DNA from: Thiorhodococcus minor
Lineage (GTDB): Bacteria > Pseudomonadota > Gammaproteobacteria > Chromatiales > Chromatiaceae
Assembly: GCF_010820565.1 (NCBI RefSeq)
Contig: NZ_JAAIJQ010000058.1
Span: forward strand, 1 to 35,779
DNA length: 35,779 nt
Direction of reading: 5' to 3'
Within the stretch, counting starts at the first letter, position 1; each line of letters opens with the position of its first letter. A program made the translations under genes and the position numbers. Shown here in pieces: positions 1-11,746 of the stretch. The notes under the pieces were generated by a model. The model worked only from the letters and a program-made list of their open reading frames with translations, was not told the origin of the DNA and searched no databases.

Positions 1-27
1 ATGTCGCGTAGCGACTGCTCAACCGAG

Positions 28-97
28 GAGCCGGATGCGTAGTCCCGCACGTCCGGATCTGTGGGAGCCGCGGGTGCATAAGCCCCCGCGGCCACCC
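28..97 (+). ncRNA. 3' end of a group II intron (domains V and VI)
   Basis: Bases 28-60 fold as a group II domain V. The lower helix pairs GAGCCGGA with TCCGGATC around the AGC triad (29-31). There is a two-base CG bulge (50-51) and an upper helix TGCG/CGCA closed by a six-base loop. Bases 61-97 form a domain VI-like hairpin (67-74 pairs with 85-92, 63-65 with 95-97), leaving A94 unpaired on the 3' side as a candidate branch adenosine. The reverse transcriptase/maturase would lie off the left edge. The exact 3' splice site, a few bases after 97, is uncertain. Confidence 0.7.
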
Positions 98-257
98 GGT
101 TCCAAGACCGAGTATCTGGGTAGGAGATGACGGGCGTAAAGGCGTGGCAGGAACAACGGGGAGGCGTACCCTTGGAAGCGCTAACTGACCGAGGGAAACG
201 CCGTTGCCCGATGCTCCTGCCGAGAATGACTGTAGTGCACCAAGACATCCGACGCCA

Positions 258-521
258 ATGCATGATCGGCGTCATCGCGCCGACTGTCTCCGCGCGGTGG
301 CGCAGGCGCAGCAAGACGGACAGAGTCAACGTGCGGCGACGGCCGCAGCCGGTGTGGCCCGCAGTACGTTGCGTCACTGGAGCGCGGCCCAGGCGACCGG
401 TGCCGCGCCGGTCTTGCTTGCCTTCACCGAGACGCCCGAGGGCTTGCAGTGGCTGCGCCGGATCCTGGTGGCCGCGCACTGGTGCATCACCGAGCTTGGT
501 GGGGCGGGCATCCGCGTGGTC
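258..521 (+). pseudogene. Truncated IS transposase, N-terminal stump
   Basis: About 88 codons read from the ATG at 258 (MHDRRHRADCLRAV...). They contain an HTH-like segment (AATAAAGVARSTLRHW) and then TETPEGLQWLRRIL...ITELGGAGIRVV. I associate this with N-termini of a large IS transposase family (DUF6399-like) from recollection, so the family name is tentative. The similarity stops abruptly near 521, where a tyrosine recombinase begins in another frame. The rest of the transposase, including any catalytic residues, is missing, so this is a deletion remnant and not a working gene. Confidence 0.5.
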
Positions 522-522
522 A

Positions 523-1180
523 ATCGAAGCCTACGCGCGCGCTGTGCGCACCCTTGGCGCCTATTTTGACGGCTGCATCGATACGTTATCCGAGCCGCAG
601 TTGCTCGAGTACTTTACCGATCGGCTCGAGACCCACTCCTGGAGTGCCGTCAAGCTCGATGTGTACGGACTGAAGTTCTTCTGCGTCCGCATTATGTGCA
701 AGCCGTGGGGCAAATGTCGACCTCGTCAAGCCGCCCAAAGGGCAGCGCCTGCCGGATATCGTCACGGTCGAGGAGGCCCAGCGTCTGATCCAGGGGACGC
801 ACACGCTGAGCTACCGGGTCTTCTTCTTCACCCTCTACAGCCTGGGGCTTCGCCTCGGTGAGGGGCTGGGCCTGACGGTAGCCGATATCGATGCGGCGCG
901 CCGACGCCTGCATATCCGCGCGGGGAAGGGCAACAAGGATCGGTTCGTGCCGCTGCCCGACAGGACGCTGGAGCTGCTGCGTCGCTTCTGGCGGATCCAT
1001 CGCAACCCGGTGCTGCGTTTCTCAATCGCGCGGGCGGACTCAAGGCCGCGGCCATGGCGTCTACGCCGCTCGATCGCGGCGGTGTGCAGGTTACCCTGCG
1101 CAAGGTCGTTGCGGGGTGCGGGCTTAAAAAAGACTACCCCGCATAGTCTTCGGCATAAACCCGGGTGCCGAATAATGCCG
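523..1180 (+). pseudogene. Frameshifted tyrosine recombinase/integrase
   Basis: An N-terminal SAM-like phage-integrase domain reads in one frame from 523 (SIEAYARAVRTLGAYFDG... to KFFCVRIMCKPWG). Near 706 the frame shifts and the catalytic domain continues (LPDIVTVEEAQRLIQG...; SLGLRLGEGLGL carries the box-I Arg). A second shift near 1021 leads into LNRAGGLKAAAMASTPLDRG, and a third lies near the A-run at 1127-1132. The box-II HSLRH motif is still visible around 1140-1155, but the catalytic Tyr region is lost. It resembles integrases that travel with IS91-type elements. At least three frameshifts and a missing N-terminus make it inactive. Confidence 0.75.
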
Positions 1181-1754
1181 AGTCACCCTGCAAGCACCGT
1201 ATGGCGACTGGGCTGCGGGGCCACTCGAGTCGGCACCCGAAAGGACAGAAAGGCGTGTCCGCGCGGCTATTCCCTATCTCGCCGCCTAGACGGCTGAGCG
1301 GATCCGCACGCCCGCAGGATCGGAAAGGCCCATTGATTCGGGAATTTCAAGAGGCCGGGCAAGCGCGGCGCGGTCTCGCAGACGAAGACGAAGGTTCTGC
1401 CGGTACTTCCACATCGGCGAGCGATGCTCGCAACCAGAGATGGCCGAGCTGCGGCAGGAATTCCTCTGCCCCACCCCCATCTCCCAAGCCAGCCCGTGGC
1501 GTCCGCTTTCCTTTCTCCGAGCTTGGTTGGATAGCCGCGCTGTCGTGCATCAAGGGCAGTGCTCGGGGCTGGTGGATTTCGGTCTCGCTCATGCACACTC
1601 TCGGGATTGCGCTGGTGCGTAAGCTCGGCACAGTCGAATCGACTGGCTGGGCGGCAGCGCCTGGGCGCATCCGAACCACAAGTCTTGACCCCTTGCGGTG
1701 GAGGGATGGATGGCCGCGGTCCTGCGATTCCCAATCTTCAATCAGGTGCTAGAG
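1181..1754. other. Gene-free stretch after the integrase remnant
   Basis: Open frames exist here on both strands but none has a recognisable domain, convincing start or homologous feel. No transposon end, tRNA or strong hairpin was seen. It is probably decayed mobile DNA plus the upstream region of the thioredoxin gene. Confidence 0.5.
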
Positions 1755-2795
1755 ATGACACGATTTCTCGTTGCCGTGGTGCTGAGTGTCGTTACGGGGC
1801 TCGCGGCTGGTGCGCAAGAGGAAGGCAGGCTTTCGCCTGGGCTGCAGAATCCCGGCTATCACGAGCAGCCGGCGTGGTTCAAGGCGTCCTTTCTCGACAT
1901 CCGCGAGGATGTCGCGGAGGCGGCAGCGGCGGGCAAGCGGCTGGTCCTCTATTTCTATCAGGACGGCTGCCCTTACTGCGCCAAGCTGTTGCGGGAGAAT
2001 TTCGGGGATCGCGCGATCGCGGATCTGACGCGCGAGCACTTCGAGGTGATCGCCATCAACCTCTGGGGCGACCGCGAGGTGACGGCGCTGGACGGCGCGG
2101 GCACGACCGAGAAGGCCTTCGCCAGGGCGCTCGGCGTGCAGTTCACGCCGACGCTGCTGATGCTGGATGAGTCGGGCAATGTCGTTCTGCGCATCAACGG
2201 CTACTTTCCGCCGCATCGCTTCCAGGCGGCGCTGAGCTATGTGGCGGAGCGTGTCGAGTCGAGCGGGCAGGGCTTCAATGCCTACGCCGCGGCGCGCGCT
2301 CCGGCGCGGGCAATGGGGACGCTGCATGAGGAGGGGGGATTCCTGCCGCGGCCTTTGCGGCTGGCCGAGAACCGGGCCGAATCCGAGCGCCCCCTGGTGG
2401 TGATGTTCGAGCAGCCGGTCTGCAAGGCCTGCGACGAGCTGCACGCCGACATCCTGCGGCGCGAGCCGGTCGCCATCTCGCTCAGCGCGCTGGATGGGGC
2501 CATCGTCGATGCATTCGCCAAAGACAGCGTCCAGACGCCGGATGGCCGAGAGCTACCGGCGCGCGACTGGGCCGAGGAGATGGGGATCGAGTACACCCCG
2601 AGCCTGGTCTTTTTCGATGCGGACGGCCAGGAGGTGTTCCGGACGGAGGGCTATCTCAAGTCCTTCCACATCCAGGGCGCTTTCGACTATGTGGCGACGG
2701 GGGCCTATCGCTGGCAGCCGAGCTTTCAGCGCTATCTGTCGGAGCGCCGCGCGGCGCTCGAGGCGCGCGGCATCCAGGTCGATCTCATGGAATGA
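1755..2795 (+). CDS. Periplasmic double-thioredoxin-domain protein (SoxW/DsbD-gamma-like)
   Basis: 346 residues. A signal peptide (about 1-20, ending AAGAQE) implies export. There are two thioredoxin-like domains: the first has the redox motif C72-P-Y-C75 with the cis-Pro loop FTPTLL, the second C223-K-A-C226 with the loop YTPSLVF. Both sites look intact, so a thiol-disulfide reductase or relay role in the periplasm is likely; the substrate is unknown. SoxW-type thioredoxins in sulfur oxidisers are the nearest relatives I can name. The start at 1755 follows AGGTG at good spacing and puts the signal peptide at the N-terminus. An ATG at 1710 with GAGGG before it is an alternative that would lengthen the leader by 15 residues. 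No clear operon partner. Confidence 0.85.
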   Translation: MTRFLVAVVLSVVTGLAAGAQEEGRLSPGLQNPGYHEQPAWFKASFLDIREDVAEAAAAGKRLVLYFYQDGCPYCAKLLRENFGDRAIADLTREHFEVIAINLWGDREVTALDGAGTTEKAFARALGVQFTPTLLMLDESGNVVLRINGYFPPHRFQAALSYVAERVESSGQGFNAYAAARAPARAMGTLHEEGGFLPRPLRLAENRAESERPLVVMFEQPVCKACDELHADILRREPVAISLSALDGAIVDAFAKDSVQTPDGRELPARDWAEEMGIEYTPSLVFFDADGQEVFRTEGYLKSFHIQGAFDYVATGAYRWQPSFQRYLSERRAALEARGIQVDLME

Positions 2796-2843
2796 GCGGC
2801 GTGTAGCGGGCTGGGCCTTCGGGTGAGGCCCAAGGACGCAGAC

Positions 2844-3233
2844 TCAGGGCAGGGAGACCGGCGTGGGCGGGGTCCAGCTGGGGGCGCGATGCTCGGCGAC
2901 GACGGTCGTGTAGATACCGCCGCGCACGTTGAAGTCGGCGGTGAGACGCATGAAGCGCGGCTGCGTCGCCTCGACCAGGTCGCCCAGGATCTGGTTGGTC
3001 ATCGCCTCGTGGAAGCCGCCTTCGTCGCGGTAGGACCACACATACAGCTTCAGCGCCTTCAGCTCCACGCACTTCTCGTTCGGGACGTATTCCAGCGTCA
3101 GCTCGGCAAAGTCCGGCTGCCCGGTCTTGGGGCAGAGGCAGGTGAACTCGGGCACGCGGATCCGGATGGTGTAATCACGCTCGGGCTGGGGGTTGGGAAA
3201 GATCTCGAGCGCTTTGCTCGGGACGCTAGGCAT
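2844..3233 (-). CDS. queF: NADPH-dependent 7-cyano-7-deazaguanine reductase (preQ0 to preQ1)
   Basis: 129 residues, the length of the short unimodular (YkvM-type) QueF subfamily. It carries the nitrile-reductase signature [14 protein letters not shown], with C34 forming the thioimide with preQ0 and D41 as proton donor. The segment [20 protein letters not shown] supplies the NADPH-binding and substrate His/Glu residues. The enzyme acts in the cytosol in queuosine tRNA modification. The start at 3233 is preceded on the minus strand by AGGAG at about 9 nt. It converges on the thioredoxin-domain gene with 48 bp between stops. No other queuosine genes are visible nearby. Confidence 0.95.
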   Translation of the reverse strand: MPSVPSKALEIFPNPQPERDYTIRIRVPEFTCLCPKTGQPDFAELTLEYVPNEKCVELKALKLYVWSYRDEGGFHEAMTNQILGDLVEATQPRFMRLTADFNVRGGIYTTVVAEHRAPSWTPPTPVSLP

Positions 3234-3435
3234 CGTCGTCTGCTCCTGATGATGAGGGCGTGCGCATAGGCACGCCGGTTCTCTGCGTTGGCCCCTAGTC
3301 TAACCCGCTTCGGAGGTGCCATCCCAAGAATGGGGCGGGCGTCACCGAGGCCTGGCTTTCGGTCGTGTCCGATGGCTCCTGCCTCGGCCAAGCTAGCTGC
3401 CGCGCCCGCCGTTTCGCCCGGCCGCCGGACGACGA

Positions 3436-3470
3436 AGCCTCCAGCCGATCGGGATGGTCGGCTGGAGGCT
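3436..3470 (-). terminator. Hairpin downstream of the DUF6345 operon
   Basis: A perfect 13-bp stem (3436-3448 with 3458-3470, AGCCTCCAGCCGA and its complement) with a 9-nt loop sits 56 bp beyond the stop of the minus-strand gene 3526-4551. No T-run follows on the minus strand, so it is a terminator-like or transcript-end hairpin and not a classical intrinsic terminator. Confidence 0.55.
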
Positions 3471-3525
3471 CGCGGCTAGCGCGCCTGCGCTAGCCTGGGG
3501 TCTGAGGAATGTGCGCGTCCTCGGC

Positions 3526-4551
3526 CTATCCGACCGCCGGCTCTAGCCAGATGAAGTCCGATTTCAGCGCGTCCTCCGCCTTCTCGGCCGAGCCCGAGAC
3601 GTCCTTACCGAGGAAGGAGCCGCGGATCAGATAGTGCGGGCTGACGATCTGCTGATGGCGATTGCTCTGACCCAGGTAGTAGACCAGCTCGACCGACTCG
3701 ATGAGGACCTCCTCGACCGCGCCAGTGTGCAGACGGTAGAGGGAGCGCGGCCTCTCGGACTTCATATAGGCTTCCAGCGCCGCCTCAGGCGGGAGGATGG
3801 CGACCTCCTTCGCGGGCTCGAGGTTGGGCAGGGCGTCATAGACGCCGCTGATGCCCTCGCCGTCGAAATAGACGGTGGTCTTGGCGCCTGGGCCCCAGGC
3901 CGGAATGCCGTCGATGCTGTAGCCGAAGTGGGCGGCGGCCCCCAAGGTGCGGGTCTCCGCCTCGGCGTCCTTCCTGCCCATCGACTGCACCTCCATGAAG
4001 GAGACGTCCTTGGGCGCCATGCCGCGCCGCCTCAGTCCCGCTGAATCCAGGAAGGCCGCGGCCTTGTCGGCATACCAGTCGGCGGCCTGGTCGCGCTCCC
4101 ACTTGCCGCGCGAGAAGATGTCGTCGTCCTGCTCCGAAAAGAGCTCCTGCTCCATGTAGAAGACGGCGCCGGAGCTGAAGTATTCGATGGTGCGTCCGTC
4201 CGGGTCGGTGAGCAGCAGGCTCGAGGAGCCGTCCTCGGCCTTGTCGAGGCCGGAGCGCTTGCCGTCGAAATCGACCGCGCGCGCAATGGGGTCGCGGCTC
4301 GGGTCGACGCGGCCGGGATCGATCATCCGGATCTCGAACTGCAGCAGCGAGGTGGGGACCTTCGGCAGCTCGGCAGCGACCCTGTACTTGGCCTGGATGT
4401 CGATTTTGGGAATGGAGTCCGGGATGGTGCTCTGGTCTTTCCCGATCCAGTCGCCGTTGCCGGTGACCGGATCCGGGTCCTCCGCGTAGGCGGCGCTTGC
4501 GGCCAGGAGGCCGGAGAGCAGGAGCGAGAGGCGGACGGGTGTGGCTTTCAT
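3526..4551 (-). CDS. Exported protein with PepSY/FTP-like segment, partner of the DUF6345 protein
   Basis: 341 residues with a clear signal peptide (1-23, ASAAYA cleavage). I do not recognise a named family. The region about 203-265 (AHFGYSIDGIPAWGPGAK, then a beta-rich VYFDGEGISGVYDALP, then PPEAALEAYMK) has the look of FTP/PepSY domains found in protease propeptides. The C-terminal part (VELVYYLGQ...ISPHYLIRG-like) resembles a second such unit. It starts 54 bp after the DUF6345 gene on the same strand, so the two are probably co-transcribed. A propeptide-like inhibitor, chaperone or substrate of the peptidase-like protein is a reasonable guess, not shown. A strong hairpin lies downstream. 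Confidence 0.8.
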   Translation of the reverse strand: MKATPVRLSLLLSGLLAASAAYAEDPDPVTGNGDWIGKDQSTIPDSIPKIDIQAKYRVAAELPKVPTSLLQFEIRMIDPGRVDPSRDPIARAVDFDGKRSGLDKAEDGSSSLLLTDPDGRTIEYFSSGAVFYMEQELFSEQDDDIFSRGKWERDQAADWYADKAAAFLDSAGLRRRGMAPKDVSFMEVQSMGRKDAEAETRTLGAAAHFGYSIDGIPAWGPGAKTTVYFDGEGISGVYDALPNLEPAKEVAILPPEAALEAYMKSERPRSLYRLHTGAVEEVLIESVELVYYLGQSNRHQQIVSPHYLIRGSFLGKDVSGSAEKAEDALKSDFIWLEPAVG

Positions 4552-4605
4552 GATGATGACCTCGAATCTGGGTTTGGACGCTAGGTGCTCAGGCTGGGCG
4601 GCGCT

Positions 4606-5376
4606 CTAGTTGGTGCTCCAGCTGGCGTAGTAGAGGGTGGTCGGGTTGTCCGGGTCGGAGCTGGTGAAGCCGAAGCCCCAGAGGTGGTCGTTGTAGGTGT
4701 CGCTGGAGCCGTTGTCCGCGCGCATATAGGCCGCCGTGGTGCCGTTCTCGGACAGGATGGTGGCCTTGACCCAGGCGCTCTTGACGCGCCAGCCGTATTT
4801 CATGGCGTACTTGAGGAAGTCTTCACCGCGGCTGTCCTTGTCGAAGGTGTTGGTGCTGTAGCCGAGGATGTAGTGGAGTCCCTCGAACACCGGCCAGCCC
4901 CAGCGATTCCATTTGCCGGCGTCGTCCTTCAGCACCTGACAGGCATCGACGATGAGCCATTCGAGGTCCTTGTCGCCGAGGATGGCGTCGTTGTAGTGCA
5001 CCTGCAGGTCGTCTTGATTGACGCCAAAGTAGAAGCCGCTGCTGTTGCCATGGCCGGCGAAGAGCAGAAGGTCGACGTCGTCGCCGTAGGCGTCGTCGAT
5101 GCCGCCGAGGGTTTCGTCGCGGAAGTCGCGCTCCCAAGCGGCGTTGTCGCGCCAGGCGAAGTCATTGATCCAGGTCGAGCTGTGCTTGGCGAGGGCGTCC
5201 TGGAACTTCTCGCCCTCGGGGACCGTCTTGGGCAGGTCTGGATTGGTGCCGTTGTACTCGCCGACGGCCTCCCAGGCGGCGCAGCGCCCGCTGCAGTCGG
5301 CCAAGGCGGTTTGGATGGGCATGAGGCTGGTCAGTCCGACCAGTCCCAAGAGCGAGAGCTGGGTGCGGTTGTACAT
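4606..5376 (-). CDS. Exported DUF6345 protein with a caspase/gingipain-like His-Cys pair
   Basis: 256 residues with a signal peptide (1-26, ending QTALA). The core reads DVDLLLFAGHGNSSGF (H109) and, after a helix and strand, EWLIVDACQVL (C146). A hydrophobic strand ending in HG, then a second ending in DAC, is the hallmark of clan CD cysteine peptidases (caspases, gingipains, clostripain), so a periplasmic or secreted peptidase fold is likely. I assign DUF6345 by recollection. Two further Cys at 28 and 32 may form a disulfide in the mature N-terminus. It is first in a two-gene minus-strand unit with the PepSY-like protein. Activity and substrate are unknown. Confidence 0.8.
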   Translation of the reverse strand: MYNRTQLSLLGLVGLTSLMPIQTALADCSGRCAAWEAVGEYNGTNPDLPKTVPEGEKFQDALAKHSSTWINDFAWRDNAAWERDFRDETLGGIDDAYGDDVDLLLFAGHGNSSGFYFGVNQDDLQVHYNDAILGDKDLEWLIVDACQVLKDDAGKWNRWGWPVFEGLHYILGYSTNTFDKDSRGEDFLKYAMKYGWRVKSAWVKATILSENGTTAAYMRADNGSSDTYNDHLWGFGFTSSDPDNPTTLYYASWSTN

Positions 5377-5981
5377 GATTGCGGTTCTCCTGGTTTCGAT
5401 TGGCTGGCGGAGCGGCCCGCCGGTTGCGACTGCTGTGCCCCTTGGTGGCGGGACGGGGCTAGATTAAGGAGCGTCCGACGACGAAAATCGGCAATACTGC
5501 AGCGTCGAACTGTGATCTATTCACGTCGTCCCGCGGCCGCCTGGCTGGCGCTGGGAGCCCGCGAAGACATGCCGAGTGGGTCGGGCCGAGGCGCGATCGC
5601 TGCCGGCCAGGGAAGCGCAAAGCGCGAGGCCGGTAGTCCCGGGTAGGCGTGTGCGCGTGCGTATTGCCGTAATGACGAAGGACGTGAGTCCTTCGTCGTG
5701 AAGGCAATATGCAAAGCGCAGTCACACACGCCGTAGAGTCATTCGTCGTAGGGTCGTGCGCAGCCCGAGTGCGCCAACGGCGCTACTCGAGGCGGAGCAG
5801 CGACCCGGAGCGGGACGGCCCGGGCTGAGAAGGTTGTCGCCCTGCGCGAGTCCCGTCGGCGAGGGATCGACCCGACGGGTATCACGAGCGCAGACGCGAC
5901 ACTCCGGGTCCAATGCCCCCGTCGACTCGGATTCTTGACTCTTGGGCCTCCCGTACTGGCCCGCCCCGCGGAGGATCAGCC
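5377..5981. other. Divergent gene-free region between the DUF6345 operon and the Crp-type gene
   Basis: About 600 bp that should hold promoters for both flanking units. No convincing coding frame on either strand. The main structure is the imperfect inverted repeat at 5646-5732, listed separately. Confidence 0.5.
5646..5732. repeat. 87-bp nested imperfect inverted repeat
   Basis: Three nested arm pairs match: GGCGTGTG (5646-5653) with CACACGCC (5725-5732); TATTGCC (5662-5668) with GGCAATA (5703-5709); and GACGAAGGA (5674-5682) with TCCTTCGTC (5689-5697) around a 6-nt loop. The arms between are partly complementary. It could be a REP/MITE-like element or a structured leader; no target-site duplication was identified. 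Confidence 0.6.
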
Positions 5982-6623
5982 ATGCTGGAGGAAGTGGAGC
6001 TGTTCGAGGGCTTGGACCCGGAGGAGCTGGAGGCGATCGAGCGGCACGCGATCGAGCGGCACTACCGCAAGGCCACGGTCGTCATCGAGCGCGGCGACGA
6101 GGCCAATACCCTGTACCTGCTGCTCGCGGGCAAGGTGAAGGTCTATGTCTCGGATCGCGAGGGCAAGGAAGTCGTGCTGCGCGAGCTGGGCCCAGGGGCG
6201 CATTTCGGCGAGCTCGCGCTGCTCGGCGAGCAGCCGCGCACGGCCTCGGTTGCAACCGTCGAGGACTCGCGCTGCCTGGCGCTGACCAAGCGCTCCTTCA
6301 TCCAATGTCTCGGCGATCACCCGAAGATCGCCTTCAACCTGATCCAAGACCTGTCGCGGCGTCTGCGCGCGCTGACGGAATCCGTGGAGGATTTCGCGCT
6401 GTCCGATGTCTACCGGCGGCTGGCCAAGCTCCTGGTCGAGGTGGCTACGGAGGAGGAGGGCCGGCTGATCACGCCGCCCTACACGCAGCAGGCGCTTGCC
6501 GCGCGGGTGGGTGCGAGCAGAGAGATGATCAGCCGCATCCTCGGCGACCTGAAGGAAGGCGGTTACGTGGCGAGCGAGGGGCGTCGGCTCGTCCTCATGA
6601 AGCCGCTACCGGCAAGGCATTGA
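5982..6623 (+). CDS. Crp/Fnr-family transcriptional regulator
   Basis: 213 residues, typical for the family. A cyclic-nucleotide-binding beta-roll spans about 5-115 and includes the phosphate-binding cassette FGELALLGEQPRTASV (75-90). R86-T87 occupy the places of the cAMP-contacting Arg-Ser of Crp, so a nucleotide ligand is possible. A dimerisation helix follows, then a winged HTH at about 168-196 (QQALAARVGASREMISRILG). There is no N-terminal Cys cluster, so it is not an Fnr-type oxygen sensor. The ATG at 5982 has GGAGG about 8 nt upstream. It stands alone between two long gene-free stretches, so its targets cannot be inferred from neighbours. Confidence 0.9.
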   Translation: MLEEVELFEGLDPEELEAIERHAIERHYRKATVVIERGDEANTLYLLLAGKVKVYVSDREGKEVVLRELGPGAHFGELALLGEQPRTASVATVEDSRCLALTKRSFIQCLGDHPKIAFNLIQDLSRRLRALTESVEDFALSDVYRRLAKLLVEVATEEEGRLITPPYTQQALAARVGASREMISRILGDLKEGGYVASEGRRLVLMKPLPARH

Positions 6624-7383
6624 TGTGGCGGCCTGGATGTTTGCATGGGCGCGGTTCGCGGCTGTCTGCGGCGCGCAGGCCCGCCGTCGGCTCGAGTCTT
6701 GCCACTCACCCGGCGGCAGCGCCTGCTTCACCAGCTTGTCGACGCTTTTGGCGAGCTTTTCTTGGCCGCAGCCGTTTGGCAGCATCGCTCTCGTCTTGCG
6801 AGTCTTTGCTGTCGTCGCGGCTGCCGAGCTCCGCGGCGGAGAGGCGTGCGATGGCCTGAGCTGTGGTCGATATGATTCGCTTCTGTCGGAGGTCCCTATT
6901 TGTCTGCCAGCATGGTCTGCTGCAGCTCGTCGTCGGGCTGGATGCCAAGTAGAGTGGGCGGCCCGTCACAGAATGCGGCCTGCGTTGTCCAGGCGCGCTT
7001 GGGGTTTTGGGTGATTGACATAGAATTGCGGGCCGGCTCCAAGCCAGCCGAGCTGGCAAATCGTCTAAGCTGTGATCCGAGAGACGAGATGGCGCCAAAT
7101 CTAACGCCTGTTGCGCTCGACCGAACTGACCGGGATTAGGCTGGATGACGGCGAGCGAGGAGCCCTCGAGCTGCTCGATTGGCGGAGGTTGATAAGTAAT
7201 TGCTGGCGACCCCTTCGATGAGCAGCGCCGATCGCGGCACCGGGACTCTTGTGCCCAGGAGGCGGCTTGAGGCTGCCGCTGGGCCTGTTATGGCCCTCGC
7301 GGATGCGCGCTCTTGGACCCTGACGCCCCACCGGGGGATGCCACGCGGATTTCCGGCCGAGTGCGGAGCGCCAGAGGGAGCTG
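6624..7383. other. 760-bp stretch without a convincing gene
   Basis: Neither strand shows a domain I recognise. On the minus strand several short frames look mildly protein-like: a 41-codon ORF at 6896-7021, and a 59-codon frame over roughly 6600-6780 beginning MLPNGCGQEKLAKSVDKL. These could be pieces of a decayed minus-strand gene. No repeat or clear terminator was seen. Confidence 0.4.
6896..7021 (-). CDS. Possible 41-residue protein
   Basis: ATG at 7021 to TAG at 6896 on the minus strand, reading MSITQNPKRAWTT...GIQPDDELQQTMLADK. The acidic, polar C-terminus and mostly G/C third positions look protein-like, but there is no good ribosome binding site and no recognised family. It may be a small protein or the 3' part of a decayed gene. 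Confidence 0.2.
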   Translation of the reverse strand: MSITQNPKRAWTTQAAFCDGPPTLLGIQPDDELQQTMLADK

Positions 7384-11445
<4,062 letters not shown>

Positions 11446-11567
11446 GGCGATTGCCGGAAGGAGCGCCGACAGGAGCATCGCCGGGCGATGTGACTGGCGG
11501 GGCGACACGAAGGCGGGCGTCAAGACAAGCCAGGTGGTCTGGGAATTGACAGAAATCGCCTGAGAGA

Positions 11568-11669
11568 CTGTCTGGAAATCATGGTCGAGACATTTGTAGG
11601 GGCGAATTCATTCGCCCCTGGTCCGGCGGTTGGGCGAATGAATTCGCCCCTACACGTTTTTCCAGACAG
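11568..11669. repeat. Long perfect inverted repeat (REP-like) downstream of the hybrid kinase
   Basis: The outer arms CTGTCTGGAAA (11568-11578) and TTTCCAGACAG (11659-11669) enclose inner 23-bp perfect arms (11595-11617 with 11632-11654) that begin TGTAGGGGCGAATTCATT. The loop is 14 nt. The element lies between convergent genes and could end both transcripts. Its perfect arms suggest a mobile or dispersed repeat of the type common between genes in purple sulfur bacteria (recollection). The rest of the 11446-11746 gap holds nothing recognisable. Confidence 0.8.
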
Positions 11670-11746
11670 CTTCTGAGGTCCGGGGCGGCCCCCGATCAGC
11701 GATGGGCCCAGGGCGTCGCCCGCAAGCGGGCTCCGACGCGGGCGAC

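Noticed and set aside
1165-1752. 195-codon open frame after the integrase remnant
   Set aside because: No domain, no ribosome site, and it overlaps the upstream region of the thioredoxin gene; composition looks like chance.
3234-3330. preQ1 riboswitch upstream of queF
   Set aside because: No pseudoknot-like C-rich/A-rich pattern of the preQ1 classes; only an ordinary leader with a ribosome site.
4585-5646. 353-codon plus-strand frame opposite the DUF6345 gene
   Set aside because: Val/Ala/Gly-rich translation typical of an antisense shadow; the minus strand has a signal peptide and peptidase motifs.
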